DNA of 64,000 bases from Cynocephalus volans (GCF_027409185.1 NC_084465.1:29367864-29431863), one strand, 5' to 3'; counted from the first letter of the stretch, positions 1 to 13,424 are shown. Numbers and translations are program-made. Notes: generated from the letters alone by a model not told the origin.

Positions 1-1444
1 TTTAAATGATAGATGATAAAATCTAAAACAGATAAGGACAAAATAGAGGAATAGGAGAGAACTTAATGCTGGTGTATTGGAAGAAATTGTAAGGCTGAAG
101 AATTGTTGATGTTGGTAGCAGAAGGAATAGGCTTGAAAGAGTAGGGTTGAGGTCAGAGCTTAGGGTGCTTGAAGTTGAGACTTTGGCAGGTCTGCAGTTA
201 TTAAGACAAATGGGATGAAGGACACATTTATTAGAAGGAAAAAATGAAAAGAACTTAAGGGGCTCCTAAATTGGGTGGATCATCAATGTAGATGTTGATA
301 TTAGCAAGAATAGTGGATGTGAGAGAGAGATATTTAGCCAAATGCTCAAACCTTCACTATTATGTCAATGATATGTTGTCCTTTTTCTTGTTATTAAGCA
401 TTTTAATTATTTTTTATATCAGTTGTCTCATTTGGATTGCAGGCAAGTGACAAGGTCAGATATTGAAAATTTATTGTCCACACCAGACATCCAAAATGTC
501 CTCCAGCACTCTATGGTCTTTATGGTTTATGAAGCAATATCACATGAATTATCTAAATTTATTTTCATAGTGATGTAGTGGGACAATTAGAGATGATAGT
601 TATAAAAGCTTTATAAATTAAAAGTTAGAGTTTGACTTCATTAGATCATTTGCCAAAGTATCTGTGGTTAGGAAATGAGGAAATTTTTCCATGAGAAAAC
701 ATTCCACATGGATACATTTTAAGAATGGAAAATAGAAAAAAAATATTAAATATCACAACCAAATATACTGATCTCATTCTCTGGTGTTTTTATAAAAGTC
801 TTGTTTTCACATGAACATTTTTACGTAATGGGAATTTGTGATAAAAAAGTACTATTTTTTAAATTCTGAAACATTAATTTAGTTAGGTTTTTGGAATACA
901 TTTTTTTCCTGCCATTTCCTCAGTTAATTTAAACACTGTTTTTTTTTTTAAAGCACATATTGTGTTTCATAACATCTCAGTTATTGTAAAATAGTATGTT
1001 ATTGAGAATATACATTTTATTTTATTTAAAAGGAACAAGACTAACTGTATTTATGAGTATAGATGTAATAGAGTAAATAAAATACTGGGAGTAAAAACAA
1101 TTCAACAGAATATTAACATACTTCCATAATGAGATGATAAATATACCAGGATATCTAATTAACTTATCTAATTATAAAATACTTAAGATTCTACCAATGG
1201 ATTATGAAAAAAATGAAACTTTCACTATCTTTTATTAAATAGAAAAAGTAATCTGAGAAAACTAGTAATAGAAAATGCTCCCATTTTATAAGTATATCAG
1301 TTTTAAACAAAGAATTACTACCATTCATAATGATGAGATTCTAGAGGCATTCTCTACAAAATCAGCAAGAAAATAAGAATGTTCATTCTCATTAGTTTTA
1401 TTGAGAACTTACCCAGAAATTCAGTCAATGCAATAAGATATTAT
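1..1444. other. GRM8: GRM8 intron, nothing recognised
   Basis: AT-rich intronic sequence with no exon-like frame, no clear repeat and no splice-site pair that I can support. Confidence 0.6.
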
Positions 1445-1962
1445 GAGGGTTAATTTTGTATGTCAACTTGACTGGGCTAATGGATGCCCACGTAGGTGAG
1501 AAAACATTATTTCTTCGTGTGTCTATGAGGGTGTTTCCAAAAGAGATTAGCATTTGAACTGGTAGATCGAGTAAAGAAGATCACTGTCACCAGTGTGGGT
1601 GGGCATCATCCAACCCATTATGAGCCTAAGTAGAACAAAAACACAGAGGAAGGGTGAGTTTCATCTCTCTTCTTCAGCTGGGACATCCACCATCACTGCC
1701 CTTGGACTTCGGCATTCCTGGGTCTCAGGCCTTTGGAATCAGACCCAAACTTACATCATTGGCTTCCATGGTTCTCAGGCCTTTGAATTCTGACTGAATC
1801 AACACAGCTAGTTTCCTGGTTCTCCAGCCTGCTGATGGCAGGTCATGGGAATTCTTGGCCATCATAATTGCATGAGCCAATTTCTATAATAAATACATAT
1901 ATCATTTGGAGCTATATATCTCCTATTGCTTCCATTTCTCTGTAGAACCCTGACTAATATGA
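1445..1962 (+). repeat. Old interspersed repeat, family not assigned
   Basis: Begins GGGTTAATTTTGTATGTCAACTTGACTGGGC and ends TCTCTGTAGAACCCTGACTAATA. Both ends match a common mammalian repeat whose reverse form starts TTAGTCAGGGTTCTCCAGAG. A 66-codon open frame inside it (1593-1793) is incidental. Confidence 0.7.
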
Positions 1963-2296
1963 TCATTAAACAGAATTAAGAGTTTTACTTCTTGATAAGG
2001 AAGAAGGAAAATAATCTTTCTTTTTTTTAGCTATCATATTCCTAGAATATCAAAAGACATCAAATAAATGCTCCTTACATTAATAAAAAATTTAAAGACA
2101 CAATACAATGACCAGATACATTATAAATGGAAAAAAAAAAATCAACATCTGTCTTATATCCTAGTAGTAACCAGTTAGAAAATGTAATGGGTAAAAAGTA
2201 CCCTATTTGTAATGAAACCATAGATCTCTAAGAACAATTTTCACTAGGAAAAAATCATACTTATTTTAAGAAAGATACAGGGCTCCACTGAAAGAT

Positions 2297-2363
<67 letters not shown>

Positions 2364-2560
2364 CCGGAGGGGGGGGAAGAAGATATAACAACCACAATTA
2401 CTTGAAGTTGATAGGACAAGCAAACAGAAAGGACATTGTTGCGGGGGAGAGGGGTAGGGAGGAGGGAGGGAGGTTTTGGTGATGGGCAACAATAATCAGC
2501 CACAATGTATATCGACAAAATAAAATTAAAAAAAAAATTAATTAATTAAAAAAAAAACAA
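2297..2560 (+). mobile_element. L1 3' UTR fragment with (CA)n, young family
   Basis: A (CA)n tract at about 2299-2360 is followed by a purine-rich 3' UTR (GGAGGGGGGGAAGAAGATATA...GGAGGGAGGGAGG...CAGCCACAATGTATATCGAC), AATAAAATT and an A-rich tail. The unique part differs at only a few positions from the minus-strand copy at 35509-36370. The element is 5'-truncated at the CA tract and lies within an older L1. Confidence 0.85.
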
Positions 2561-4800
2561 GGTTCAAATAAAGGATGAGTTTAAAGAAATACTGAAATAA
2601 ATGCCAGTAGTAAAAAATTAACTGAAATTCATTAAAATCAATATTCATTTATAACTTAAAGAACATTATTAGCAAACTAAGAATAAAAAGGAATTTCTAT
2701 AATCTGATAGTGAATAGTTTAAAAGATGAGGAAAATATCATAATTAATAGTGAACTACTGAAAATTTTCTTTGTGAATTTGGAAAAAAACCCCAAGGATG
2801 CCCATTATTACTGCTATTCAATGCTGTATTGGTATTTCTGTCTAGTAGCGTAAGACAACAGAAAGAGGAATAACAGGCACAAACTTTAGAAAGAAAAAAA
2901 CTTTTTTTTATTTGCAGATGATATGAATTGTGTATGTAGAGATTTCAAAAGAAACTACTATTAGAATTAATAGGTAAATTTAGCAAGTTCACTTGATACA
3001 AGCTCAACATATGAAATTAATTGTATTTCTATATAGAAACAATAAATACATAAAAATTAAACTTTAAAAATATACCATTTACAATAACATCAATATCAAA
3101 TAACTAGAAATACACAAAGTAATACATGATATCTATATTGAAAACTACAAAATAATATAGAAATAAATTTAAAAGGACCTAAATATAGGCAAGTATATAA
3201 AATATTCATAGACTGGAAGATTTAATTTCATAAAGATATCAAATCCCCAATGATCTATACATTGATGCAATCTCAGTCAAAATCCCAATTGGGGTGTATG
3301 TATGTGTGTGTGCATGTGGGTGTATTTATATCAAAATTTGGAAAGCTGACTCTAAAATTTATATGGAATTGTAAGAAAATAAGAATATCCAAGGAGGGTG
3401 GGAAAAAATAAAGCTGGAGAACTTATACTGCCAGGTATTAAAAAAAAAGCTTATTATGAATATACAGTAATAAAGCAGTGGATAGTGATCCAAGGATGGA
3501 AAATAACCCAATGGAACAGAATGGAGGCCAGAATTAACTCACACATATATGTTCCTCTAATTTATGACAGGGGTCACACTATAGTGTATTATGGAAATGT
3601 TTTTTCAACAAATGTTGAATCAATTTTATATTCAAATAAATTCTTAACCATTGCCTTTGGCATGCACAAATTATTCCTCATTGATTGCAGATCTAAAATA
3701 AATTGTGAAGCAAGAAAGATTTCAGAAGAATTCAGGGAAAATACTTCTTGGCCTGGGTTAGGCAAAAGTTTCTTAAACAGGATACACACATACATGTTTA
3801 AACATGTGCATTAATGTTTAAAAAAATTTAATAACCTTAAAATTGAGAATTCATGCTATCTAAAAGATACTACTAGGGAGTAGGGAGGCCAGCTATACAG
3901 TAGTAGAAGATATTTGCAACATGCACGCAGGAACTTGTACCAAGAATACGTAGCAAAGTCGTAAAGTGAAAAATGAAAAGGCTAATGACTCAATAGAAAA
4001 AGGGCAAAATATTTGATTACTTTATAGAAGAGGATACTGAAATGATCAATAACTGTATGAAAAGGTGTTCAGCTTTATTAATCATGAGAAACTGCAAATT
4101 AAAACAATAACGAGATAACACTACAAACGTAGAAGGACTAAAATGAAAGTGACAATGTAAAATGCTTGAGAGGATGTGCAGTATTGAGAATTATCTTAGT
4201 CTGGTGGAGGCAGTGTAAACTAGTTCAATTACTTTGGAAAACTCTTTGGTGGTACCTCCTAAGGTATGCATATGTATGCTCAGTAACACAGCAATTTCAT
4301 TTGGGCCTATATACCTAACAAAAAGACAGGTACTAGGATGTTCACAGCAAGGCTCTTTCTCCCAAACTGGAACAACGCAAATGTTCGTTCACATTAGAAT
4401 GGATAAAAAAGTTGTATTTATTCAGTGGGACACTAAAGCAATGAGAATGAATGGACTAGAACTACATGCAACAACAAAGATGAATATTAGAAAGAAAATA
4501 TTGAGCAAAAGAACCATATATCAAAAAGTATATACTGCCTCATTCCATTTACACAAACTAGGGAGAACTAGTTACTCCGTTGAGTGGTAAATGACTAGAA
4601 AGGAGGATGAAGTTGGATTTTGAGGTGTTGGTAATGTTTTATTTCTTGATTTGGAGTCTGGTCACACAGGTGTCAGTTTGTGGTAATTCATAGAGCTGTG
4701 TGCTTTGACTTCCATACTTTTGAAAACAGAGTATGTTTTAATGTTTGTGAATTAATTACTACTAAGATGGAACAAAAGGAAATGGAAATGCACGAATAAT
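2561..4800 (+). mobile_element. Old decayed L1, ORF2 3' half
   Basis: Translated pieces match the reverse transcriptase and C-terminal parts of L1 ORF2: TTTGCAGATGAT near 2911 (the catalytic AD(D) site, decayed to ADD-like), then AGCAAGTTCACTTGATACAAG, ACTGGAAGATTTAATT, GCAATCTCAGTCAAAATCCC and AATGGAACAGAATGGAGGCC. The C-terminal region (AACTGGAACAACGCAAATG...GGATAAAAAAGTTGTATTTAT) follows. There are many stops and frameshifts. An open frame of 138 codons at 3398-3814 is a leftover of ORF2, not a gene. Confidence 0.8.
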
Positions 4801-5194
4801 TTTGTAGGGCTATGCTTGTTTCAGATTTGCGACTATTTCATTGGGCAAGCCACATAGCCAATCCCAGACTCTGAGTAGGAGACAAAGGTAAAGGACATGC
4901 ATACAGGAAGGTTATTAATTAGAAGCAGGATACATAGAGCTATACAAGTACATATCTCCTAGGAGCTGATTCTGCTTCTCTTGCTAAATCTCGATGGATA
5001 CAATTCATATGTATTTTTGACTGAATAAATCCATTCCTAGAAATAATTCTAAAAAAATGTTATGTTTGAAGCAAAAATATCTGGGAAAATGATATCCATA
5101 AATATGTGGAGGGAAGTATAGGTATGTAAGCAGGAGGGAATTAAAAGTTCAACCATTGACGTAAGATTTATTTCACTATTCAGTACTTTAATTC

Positions 5195-5300
5195 TAACCT
5201 TATGGAGATGAAGAGAATATTAAATAATGTGATACATATAAATTGCTTAAACTGTACTTGGCATTTAATAGGCTTAATAAATGTTACTTATAATAAATTG
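5195..5300 (+). mobile_element. MIR SINE, 3' part
   Basis: GAGAATATTAAATAATGTG...AAATTGCTTAAACTGTACTTGGCATTTAATAGGCTTAATAAATGTTA follows the MIR core and tail, with substitutions. Confidence 0.55.
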
Positions 5301-5552
5301 CTATTCTGAATTTTTTAGTAACCAGAAAAAATTATTGAGTATGTACTACGTGTAGACATCATTGTAGGCACTGGATGTTCAGCCATGAGCAAAGCAGAAC
5401 ATAAAATACTTGACTTTATGGATCTCATAATAAACAAATAAAGAAATAAAAATTTTAAAATATGATAGATGGTGGTAAGTGATAAGTAGAAATATAAAGC
5501 AGAAAAGGATCATAGGAATATCTAATTTTAGATACTATGGTCCCAAATTAGA

Positions 5553-5557
<5 letters not shown>

Positions 5558-5598
<41 letters not shown>
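5558..5598 (+). repeat. (TA)n microsatellite
   Basis: Uninterrupted TA dinucleotides over about 40 bases. Confidence 0.95.
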
Positions 5599-5600
<2 letters not shown>

Positions 5601-6554
5601 CAGGATGTTATTTTAATATATGTTGTCAACAGGATTGAAATTATGTAGCTATTAAAATTAGATTAATAAACATGGAAAATATCAAAAAGGTACCTTTAAT
5701 TTCTAAGCTCAAATATTTAATATTTATACTATTTTAACTATGAAAAAAGGGGTTTATTTAAATATAACATAAAAATATACATAATTGATCATACAAAATG
5801 TGACCGCTAAAACTTTTTGCTAAAAATTAGTCAAAGTTTCAAAAGGCAAATTTATGCCATAAAAATATCACAATTTCTTAAAATAAAAAAAAAATATGGT
5901 AACAAATTGTATATATTTTGGCATACAAAAATTCATCAAAGAGTAGGCATTTTGGAATTCTGATTTCATGTTGCCTAGTCTTGCAATAAATGTAAATAAG
6001 CATATAAAATAAGTCATACACATATTAATGGACTGAATGAATATAATGTATATTTCTTTCAAAGTAAAATACATTTTACAAAGAATATTTTATTGATCTC
6101 ATGGAAATAAATTAATAAATACAAATTAGCATTTAAAAGTATTGCAAATTTTACCATAAATAAATATACATTCAGAAGTGTATATTTGCAAAAAATTGTT
6201 CGATTATTACATCCCTAAATAAAACCCTACAGGCTTTTAAAAAATTGTTTTATAATTTAGTAAGATAATCCCTATATCGAAGACTAGAGTAATTCTCTGT
6301 GAAGGCAATTAGCTTTACACTTTGTCACATTTGAAGAATCACCCCAACCCTCTTACAATCATATTTTTGTATATTTGTCTGGTTGATAAGACATTTTTAG
6401 TGAATATGGCTTGCTTACTTCACTGGTGAAGAAAGGTAGGTATTTTAAAGGTGATCTCATTTACATTTTTATTATTTGTTGTTGTTTTTAGTAACACACA
6501 CAAACACACATACACACCTGCAAAACAAAGAATGTATCTCCTTGTTTAGGTTCT

Positions 6555-7080
6555 TCTATCTTTCTTTTTAATTTTATGAAAGCAATTTATACTCATTGAG
6601 GAAAATTTGGAAAATATAGACCAAAGAACCAGAAAGAAGTATGCATCACCTATGATTCTGCCACATGTATACAGCCAGGGTTAATATTTTGGTTTCTTTC
6701 CTTCTAACTTTTGTCTTAGAGAGAAATGTTTGTCTCGATATCAAAGTATAGATGCAGTTCTAGTCTCAATATGTATTATTCTTAAAATTATATTGTTCCC
6801 CATGTCATTTGAATTTCATCAAAAATGCCAATTATGTCTGTGCCCTTATTTATTTAATCATTCCATTTTTGTTCATCGATAATGTTAACCTTTTTCTTCT
6901 TATGAACAATTCCTAATGAACATTTTTGAAAATAAATTTTTGTTCATGTGTCTGATTTTTAATTTATTTTTCTTAGAATAGAATTCTAGTGGGAAATTAC
7001 TGTCTTGAATAACAACAAATAATTGGGTTAATATTTTTCATTTTCTCCTCATATTTTAAGAATTGGTGGCAATACGTTTT
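6555..7080 (-). mobile_element. Old L1-like relic
   Basis: CTCATTGAGGAAAATTTGGAAAATATAGA...CACCTATGATTCTGCCAC...TATGAACAATTCCTAATGAACATTTTTG...TTTTTCTTAGAATAGAATTCTAGTGGG resembles the antisense of old L1 3' sequences. It is strongly diverged and the family is uncertain. Confidence 0.45.
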
Positions 7081-7244
7081 TTTATTAAGGAATGGATAAA
7101 TTTACCTTAATTTATTATCAATTTTTTTATATTCTTGTCTCATTGAGTCTTATGTTTTTTCTAAATTTATGGAACACTGCTCCCCTTTGTTTTTAAAGCC
7201 ATGGAATCACTGATCCAGTCAAAGGGAAGTCCACAGACTCTAGG

Positions 7245-7442
7245 GCTCTGCACTTACTAGGCCTATGACCTTGGACAAGTGACCTAATATTTCTGTGCCT
7301 CAGTTTCTTTATTTGTAAAGTGGATATAAACATAGTACCTCCTTCAATAAGTCACGTGAATTCATTTAAAGTAAGAATGCTTGTAAAGTGCTTATGGAGA
7401 GCCAGATACATAATAAACACCATTATAAATACAGTTTATTAT
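7245..7442 (+). mobile_element. MIR SINE
   Basis: CTGCACTTACTAGGCCTATGACCTTGGACAAGTGACC...CTGTGCCTCAGTTTCTTTATTTGTAAAGTGGATATAA...TGCTTGTAAAGTGCTTATGGA is an almost complete MIR core in + orientation. Confidence 0.88.
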
Positions 7443-7747
7443 TACCTTAGGTTTTTTGAAACTCTCCTTCTGATATTCTATCTCTTTGGTTTTGCTCCAG
7501 TCTGTAAGGGAAAAAAGTCTTACTTTCCCCACCCTGACTAGGGTTTTCCAAGTCCCTTGCTGGATCATGGTCTTGGCAAGATAATTTGATCTTTATATCT
7601 TATTACTTCTTTGGCTTCGTTGTGTTGTTCTAGTCTTCTTGCTCCTTGACCAACATTTAGGAAAGCAAGAAGTTCCTAAATCCCTTTATTTGACAGAAAT
7701 GCTGGAGGCAGAAATACTAGAGGAAAGATATCAACTACTGAATAATA

Positions 7748-7988
7748 CAAACACCTAACAGTTATGTGTTATTTCAGTAATTTCAGGACACTTTCTTATA
7801 TGTTATTCATAACCAACTCTGTGAGTTTACCAGGTCAGGAATAATTTTGCCTGTTTTACATATGAACATGTGACTCACAAAGGTTAATTTATTGGCCTGG
7901 AGTTACCATATTCAGGAGTGGCAGAATTAAGCACTTAATTTTGGCTTTCTGATTCTCTCAGTAGAAAGCCCTTCCAGTTGCACTAAAG
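7748..7988 (-). mobile_element. MIR SINE
   Basis: Reverse MIR order: ATATGTTATTCATAACCAACTCTGTGAG...GCCTGTTTTACATATGAACATGTGACTCACAAAGGTTAA...GGAGTGGCAGAATTAAGC. Diverged. Confidence 0.6.
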
Positions 7989-7989
7989 A

Positions 7990-10708
7990 GTCCCCAGGTA
8001 ATTAATCAGTCTTTACTAGTGTGTGGCGCTATAACAGGCAAACCAAATATATGTGGCTTGCAAAAACAACAATGCTTTCATTCTCACCAGCACTACATGT
8101 CAAGGATTTACAAGTTCATTGCTGAAGGACATCTCGCATCTGGAATATAGCTTCCCTTGATGGAAGAGCACGGACCAACCATTCAGGGATGCTTAAAGCT
8201 TTGGCTCAGGCATGATGTACATTATATCTGCTCATGACTCATTGTCTAAAACATACCGCATGATGAACCCAGGCATAGAATGGAAAATAATGCTTTTCCC
8301 CAAGGAGTGGTTCTGAAAATCATATGACAGTGGGAAAAGATGTGTAACCATATTATAGAGAAGAGAGGAGTGAAAAACTTGATGATAATAATATGATATA
8401 CAACCGATATTCATGAAATGATAAGGACACAGATGAAGATCTTTACAGTGGAAATAACAAAGAAGTATCATTATTCAAAGAAAATAAATAAGAAGTTATA
8501 CAACTCAGCAAACGTTTACGGGGTGAGAGAAGAGTTGTCAAGGATAATTCTGTAGCTTTTTTTTTTTTTTTTCTTAGATACTCAGAGATTTTCAATAGTT
8601 GTTTCCAGTGACAGGAAGTTGGTTAGAGGCAGTGTCATATATGAACTAGCTGAGGGAAAGAGGTCAAAAGAGAAAGCTGTACATCAGGCACAAGCGCAAA
8701 GCTGCTGACTTTGGAATTTTAGACTATTAATTTGACAGCCCAACTTCCTTTTGAAAGTGCTGAGTTATGTAGGTTCTTTGCTTAAAAATCCCTCAGGTAC
8801 TGAAGCCTATCTATATAAAGTGCCTAAAATGATTCTTTCTTGAAAATTTAATAGAAAACCTAGGTTGGTACTTTCTTTCTCTCACCAAAGACCGAGATCA
8901 CTGAATCTAGGAAAACATTTAATGGCTTGGGATTATATTTGATAGAATAGACACTTAGACTACGGTAATGATGTGAACACGGTCTACTGTTAGAATCCAT
9001 CTGAGGCTATCTGAACTTCACTTTTCTGCCACAGCCATGAAAATTAGTCATCATCCAGCTCAGTCATCACACATTGGTCAGAGGGACCAACTAACTAGTT
9101 GTTAAATACATATTTACCTGTTGAAAGATGATTCAAAGTGTGCACTCTACTTATACAATTTTATTCCCCACTCATATAACAGTCTGAGATGGTTTCTGGT
9201 TGACTGGTTACTCTTCTTCATGTAGTTATTCAGGTACTCCTATTTATTTCATCCATAGCTTTGCCACCCTCTAAGGCCTTGTTATCATAAATATAGAGTC
9301 AGCAAAAAGAGAAAAAAAAAATTGTAGAGAAAATACATACAATTCTTGGTTTCTGGTAATAAATTCTATAAAACACTTTTATGACATTTATCATTTTGTT
9401 TAAATAATACTGGCTGAAAACTAGTCAAATGGCCATGATACCTCTCGTCAGAGTAGTCAGAGTAGTCCATGACTGGTCAGGCACTCCCTAGAGAAAATTC
9501 TATACAACAGATGGGAGAGCACTCATTTCAAGGCACTATTAGCTGCCTGTGCCACCCTCCTTTTCCCTCCTAAAAATGCCTTTTCTATGGTTTTCTCCTT
9601 GATAAGCTGCTGTATTTACAAGGTTGCTTGGTAAAAGTAGTAAGAAAAAAGATATAGAACCATTTTTTTCAAAACATTAAAAGAAAGAGTACTCAATGGC
9701 AGTTAAAGTTTTCACTTGGGTGCAATTATTCTGAAAACTGAAGGATTAATAGGTGGAACATGCTTGTAAATCAGTCTATCAGATTATCAGTGTAATAATT
9801 AATCCACATAATTCTCTAGCCCTACTCCTAGGAACACAGGTTTAATAATAGCATCCAGATGGTCCTCTGATTTAAAAATCCTTTATGCTCCAAAGTTCTG
9901 TTTGTAAATTGATTTGTGGTATTTGAGATATTATTTTATACATATAATATTACATGTGATGATTGTCTTTATACCATATGTAAAAGTCTATTTAACTAAT
10001 CATCTAACAGAAATACAGGAGCTTTGAAATGAAAACTGAAGTAAATATTGTTGTTGTGATGTTGGTAATTACCATAAAAATCTTGGAAATAAAATATCAT
10101 TTTCTGAACATAAAAAATACTTAATTAAAAATATCAACACTATAATGTGTATAATAGGTATTATAACTACACATACTTTATTTGATAATAGCTGGATTTA
10201 CATTTTTGTTGTTTAGGAAAATACAAATTACATTATTTAATACAGTACTTGTATTTTCATACTTGGAAAGGTTCACATTCTATCACAATGAAGTATGGTC
10301 AGACTTAACCCCAGTTTTAAAATCCTTGGAACAAGTCATAACCAGTTTTATTGCACAAGATCCCTATACATTTACGTTAATTCTGGTACCTTAATAAGGC
10401 TGCCTAGAGAGTCATGTTCATACAGAAACATGCATTATGAAGATTGAGAAATACCCATCTTTTCTACCTATTATTAGCTACTTGTCACTCCTGGGCAGCA
10501 GCGGTCACATCACTGAAGCCTGTGATATATAGCAAATATGTGAAATATAAACATAACTCTTTATATTTATTATAAGTGAAAAATGGAGTGAATTAAAGGA
10601 AAATACAACATAAACAATCTCTTACCAAAAAGCAGTATATTAAACCAAAATCATTGTACAGAAGTTATTACAGAAACTAAGCACAGAATTAAGATCTAGT
10701 GAGCGCTC
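7990..10708. other. GRM8: GRM8 intron, nothing recognised
   Basis: Mostly unique AT-rich sequence, with a short T-run at 8556-8571. Open frames here (for example 8232-8471 minus and 10182-10394 plus) are short and lack recognisable domains or splice signals. Confidence 0.55.
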
Positions 10709-10762
10709 CCTTTGATGGCTCAGGTGGTAGAGCAAGGACTGTAGAATCCAGTAAGCAGCTGA
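10709..10762 (+). pseudogene. tRNA-Tyr-like fragment
   Basis: CCTTTGATGGCTCAGGTGG, then TAGAGCAAGGACTGTAGAATCC, follows the 5' two-thirds of tRNA-Tyr (CCTTCGATAGCTCAGCTGG, then TAGAGCGGAGGACTGTAGATCC), including the GTA anticodon. Nuclear tRNA-Tyr genes carry an intron just after the anticodon; none is present here. The T-loop side (B box) is lost. It is probably a retroposed fragment or the head of a SINE, and not a working gene. Confidence 0.6.
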
Positions 10763-10989
10763 CATGGAGTAAAGGAAAACATCATTAGAAATGAGGAGGA
10801 AAGGAGAGGCCAGGTGGCTAGAACTATCATGTACATAGATGTAGAATTCATCCAAAATAACCACTTTATTTGGGATAGAGAGCAAGACTAGGGCCAGAGC
10901 CAGAACCTCAATGAATGAGGGCAAATGATGGTAGATACAGAACCAAGGATGAAAGAGGTTATACAGCTGAATGTTACAATGGTTTATTT

Positions 10990-11100
10990 TGTTAATTTTT
11001 TTCAATTTTTGTTTTGGGGGTTGGCCAGTACAGGGATTGAACCCTGGACCTTGGTATTATGAACACCATGCTCTAACCAAGTGAGCAAATTGGCCAGGTC
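10990..11100 (-). mobile_element. tRNA-Ile-derived SINE, reverse copy
   Basis: On the minus strand the order is: a head similar to TGGCCAATTTGCTCACTTGG, then AGAGCATGGTGTTCATAAT, ACCAAGGTCCAGGG, TTCAATCCCTGTACTGGCC and a T-run (A tail) on the left. It is the same family as the copy at 41495, with a more diverged A box. Confidence 0.8.
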
Positions 11101-12203
11101 TGTAATGCAGAGAGAGGAGTAAGGAATGCCTCAACGTTATCATCTTTGAGGGGTATGGATTAAGAGAACAAAAACAACTAGTACTTTAAAGGCTGCAGGG
11201 TAAACAATACTCTTGGGAAGAGCAAAGTTTCAGTTAAGACCACAGGACTGAGGCAGGGAGGAGAGGCTGAGGTGTAGGGGAGCTTGCCTTGTGGCAGGAA
11301 TTAGAAAGCACTCTAGAATGGATTTACAGATTAGGGAAGGGTAGAGAGCTGAGGGAGTTTCAATAAAATTCAGAATATTCCGGTAGATGGTCTGAGTTGT
11401 ATCACTTTGGGAGCTCAGTGATGGTTCCAGGAATAATCTGCCATCTTTGCTCAAGAGAACAATCTAGGGCCCCGGTAAGAGAAGACTTAGTTGGACTGCT
11501 AATGGGTGAGACCAGTCAGGACCTGGGCATGGTACCACCTGATCAGCGTGGGAACAAAATGGGTCATCTGCATACAGGATATCAATGAAGCTAATCAAGG
11601 TGTTATACTCACTGAAAGGAAGGAAATTTGAAATGATGTTTGGTAGGGTTCACTTTCTCAGGGAATATAGATGCTTGGGACTTCTGATTGTGTTAATGGC
11701 TCTAGAATATCCTTTATGTTTCTTGGTTCTAACTCAAACTTTACAATTCTCTTGTTCTGGGAACTTGTATCAGTTGCAGGGCTACCAGGTGGGTATTATG
11801 AATGTCACGAAATGGTCCTGGTGGCTGGCTCAAACTGTTGCGGGCGGGACCTTGGGTTAATTTCTCATTGATAATTGTACAGAAGGATCCTCTCCTTCAC
11901 GGCTGCATTTAGCCCTTACAGGTGCCTGGTCATGGTAATCCTAAAACCATGCTGGATGCTTCATTCAGAGTACATGCCTCTGCTAAAAGTGGATGAGGTT
12001 TTTTAGCTTTAGGTAGGACCATCGAACATCCAGGCTCTCTTCCACATCACAGAGCTTACACAACAATGTATAAGAAGAGGGCTTTTAGCTGCGATCTAGA
12101 AATGTGAGCACTCGTCAAAGCATTCTCCACCTTTCACTGGTTGCCATTCGAGAACCAAACTTCCTGTGATTGCTGAGTGTTTTTAGGTTTTGGACTCATT
12201 TGG

Positions 12204-12301
<98 letters not shown>

Positions 12302-13424
12302 TCCCTGAAAGCTGTCATTACCACAAATAACTGACTTTTCAAAGTGCGGTTCTTAGTGATGATCTGTGTGATAAGTACACACTGTAGCAGATCACTGGTC
12401 TGATGTTAGCAACATGCGTCACTATGGCTAGTTATGATGACTTCAGGAGGTCACCATATGCATGGATTAAGTTTTAGTTCTCTGGCATGCTTCAGCCATA
12501 GATGATATCCAAGTAGACCCATGTGTCTATATCAGGCATGATAGTGGATAACTATACAAAGTCCAAAATAATGTTCGGTCAGAGACTTTCCTCTCTAGAA
12601 ACCTGGCCACTTTTACCTTCACCTGAATCCTCTGAAGTCACCAGTCCTAGGAACAAGATTTTCTTATATCCAGGGATATCCCTTTATAGACTGTCTGAGA
12701 AATGGCAATGTGGTAAGTCCAAGAGTGGGTAAAACTATTCCTGGTCAGGGGACTCATGATCCCTGAGTTATGGAAGATGCCATTCATCATGGCCTGGAAC
12801 AAAGAAAGGGTTATCAGTCTTTGACTCTGAGTTGGAAGTAGATAGCTGTTTTATTCTTGCCATCTCCTAGCACACAGAGTAGCATTTATATCTTCCCCAA
12901 CTCATCTTATCTTAGGACTGATCTTAGTAAAGGGGCCAGTTTTAGTAAATGTTCAGGCTCCGCAGAGATATTCAATGGATAAGGGGTGAGTGGAGATCCT
13001 GCATTTTCATGTAAGTAGTCTTTTCAGCACTGTGGAGAAAGATATTCTTCATCCTTTTCTTCTTTTCCAACAGCAGTGAGGCACTAGAAAATATTAGAGG
13101 AGGCAGTTGAATACCAGAGTACTTGTTTTGACCAGTATATTTCCTGAGCACTTGGATCTCTAATTCTGAATGGGATTGTGCATGTGCTGAGTTCCTAGGC
13201 CCCATTTAATACGAGATCAAAAGCACAAGAAGAGTGCTGATGCAATGTCAGAAAGAGCTGGGGTAGGCACTGCCCTGTCTTCACTATATGGTTTAGGGAA
13301 GGAATGCTTGCTCTGCCATAGTGTCGGCTTATCATTTCTCTATCAGTTGTGTACTGCCGTTCTGAATTCTCCCCCATGGTTCTAGGTCTATTTCAGTTTT
13401 TTTTAAAAATGATTTTTTTGACAG
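11101..13424. other. GRM8: Less AT-rich intronic stretch, identity unknown
   Basis: This part is richer in G+C than its surroundings and holds several short overlapping open frames on both strands (for example 11585-11860 plus, 13195-13377 minus). No domain or full gene is recognisable. It may be the decayed internal part of an old retroelement, but nothing confirms this. Confidence 0.3.
12204..12296 (+). repeat. Compound (A)n(TA)n(GT)n microsatellite
   Basis: A-run (12204-12220), TA repeats to 12238, then about 29 GT units. The order A-tail, TA, GT suggests growth from a retroposon tail, but no element is recognisable to its left. Confidence 0.95.

Noticed and set aside
3398..4590. Open frames of 138 and 118 codons on the + strand
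   Set aside because: Both are remains of a decayed L1 ORF2.
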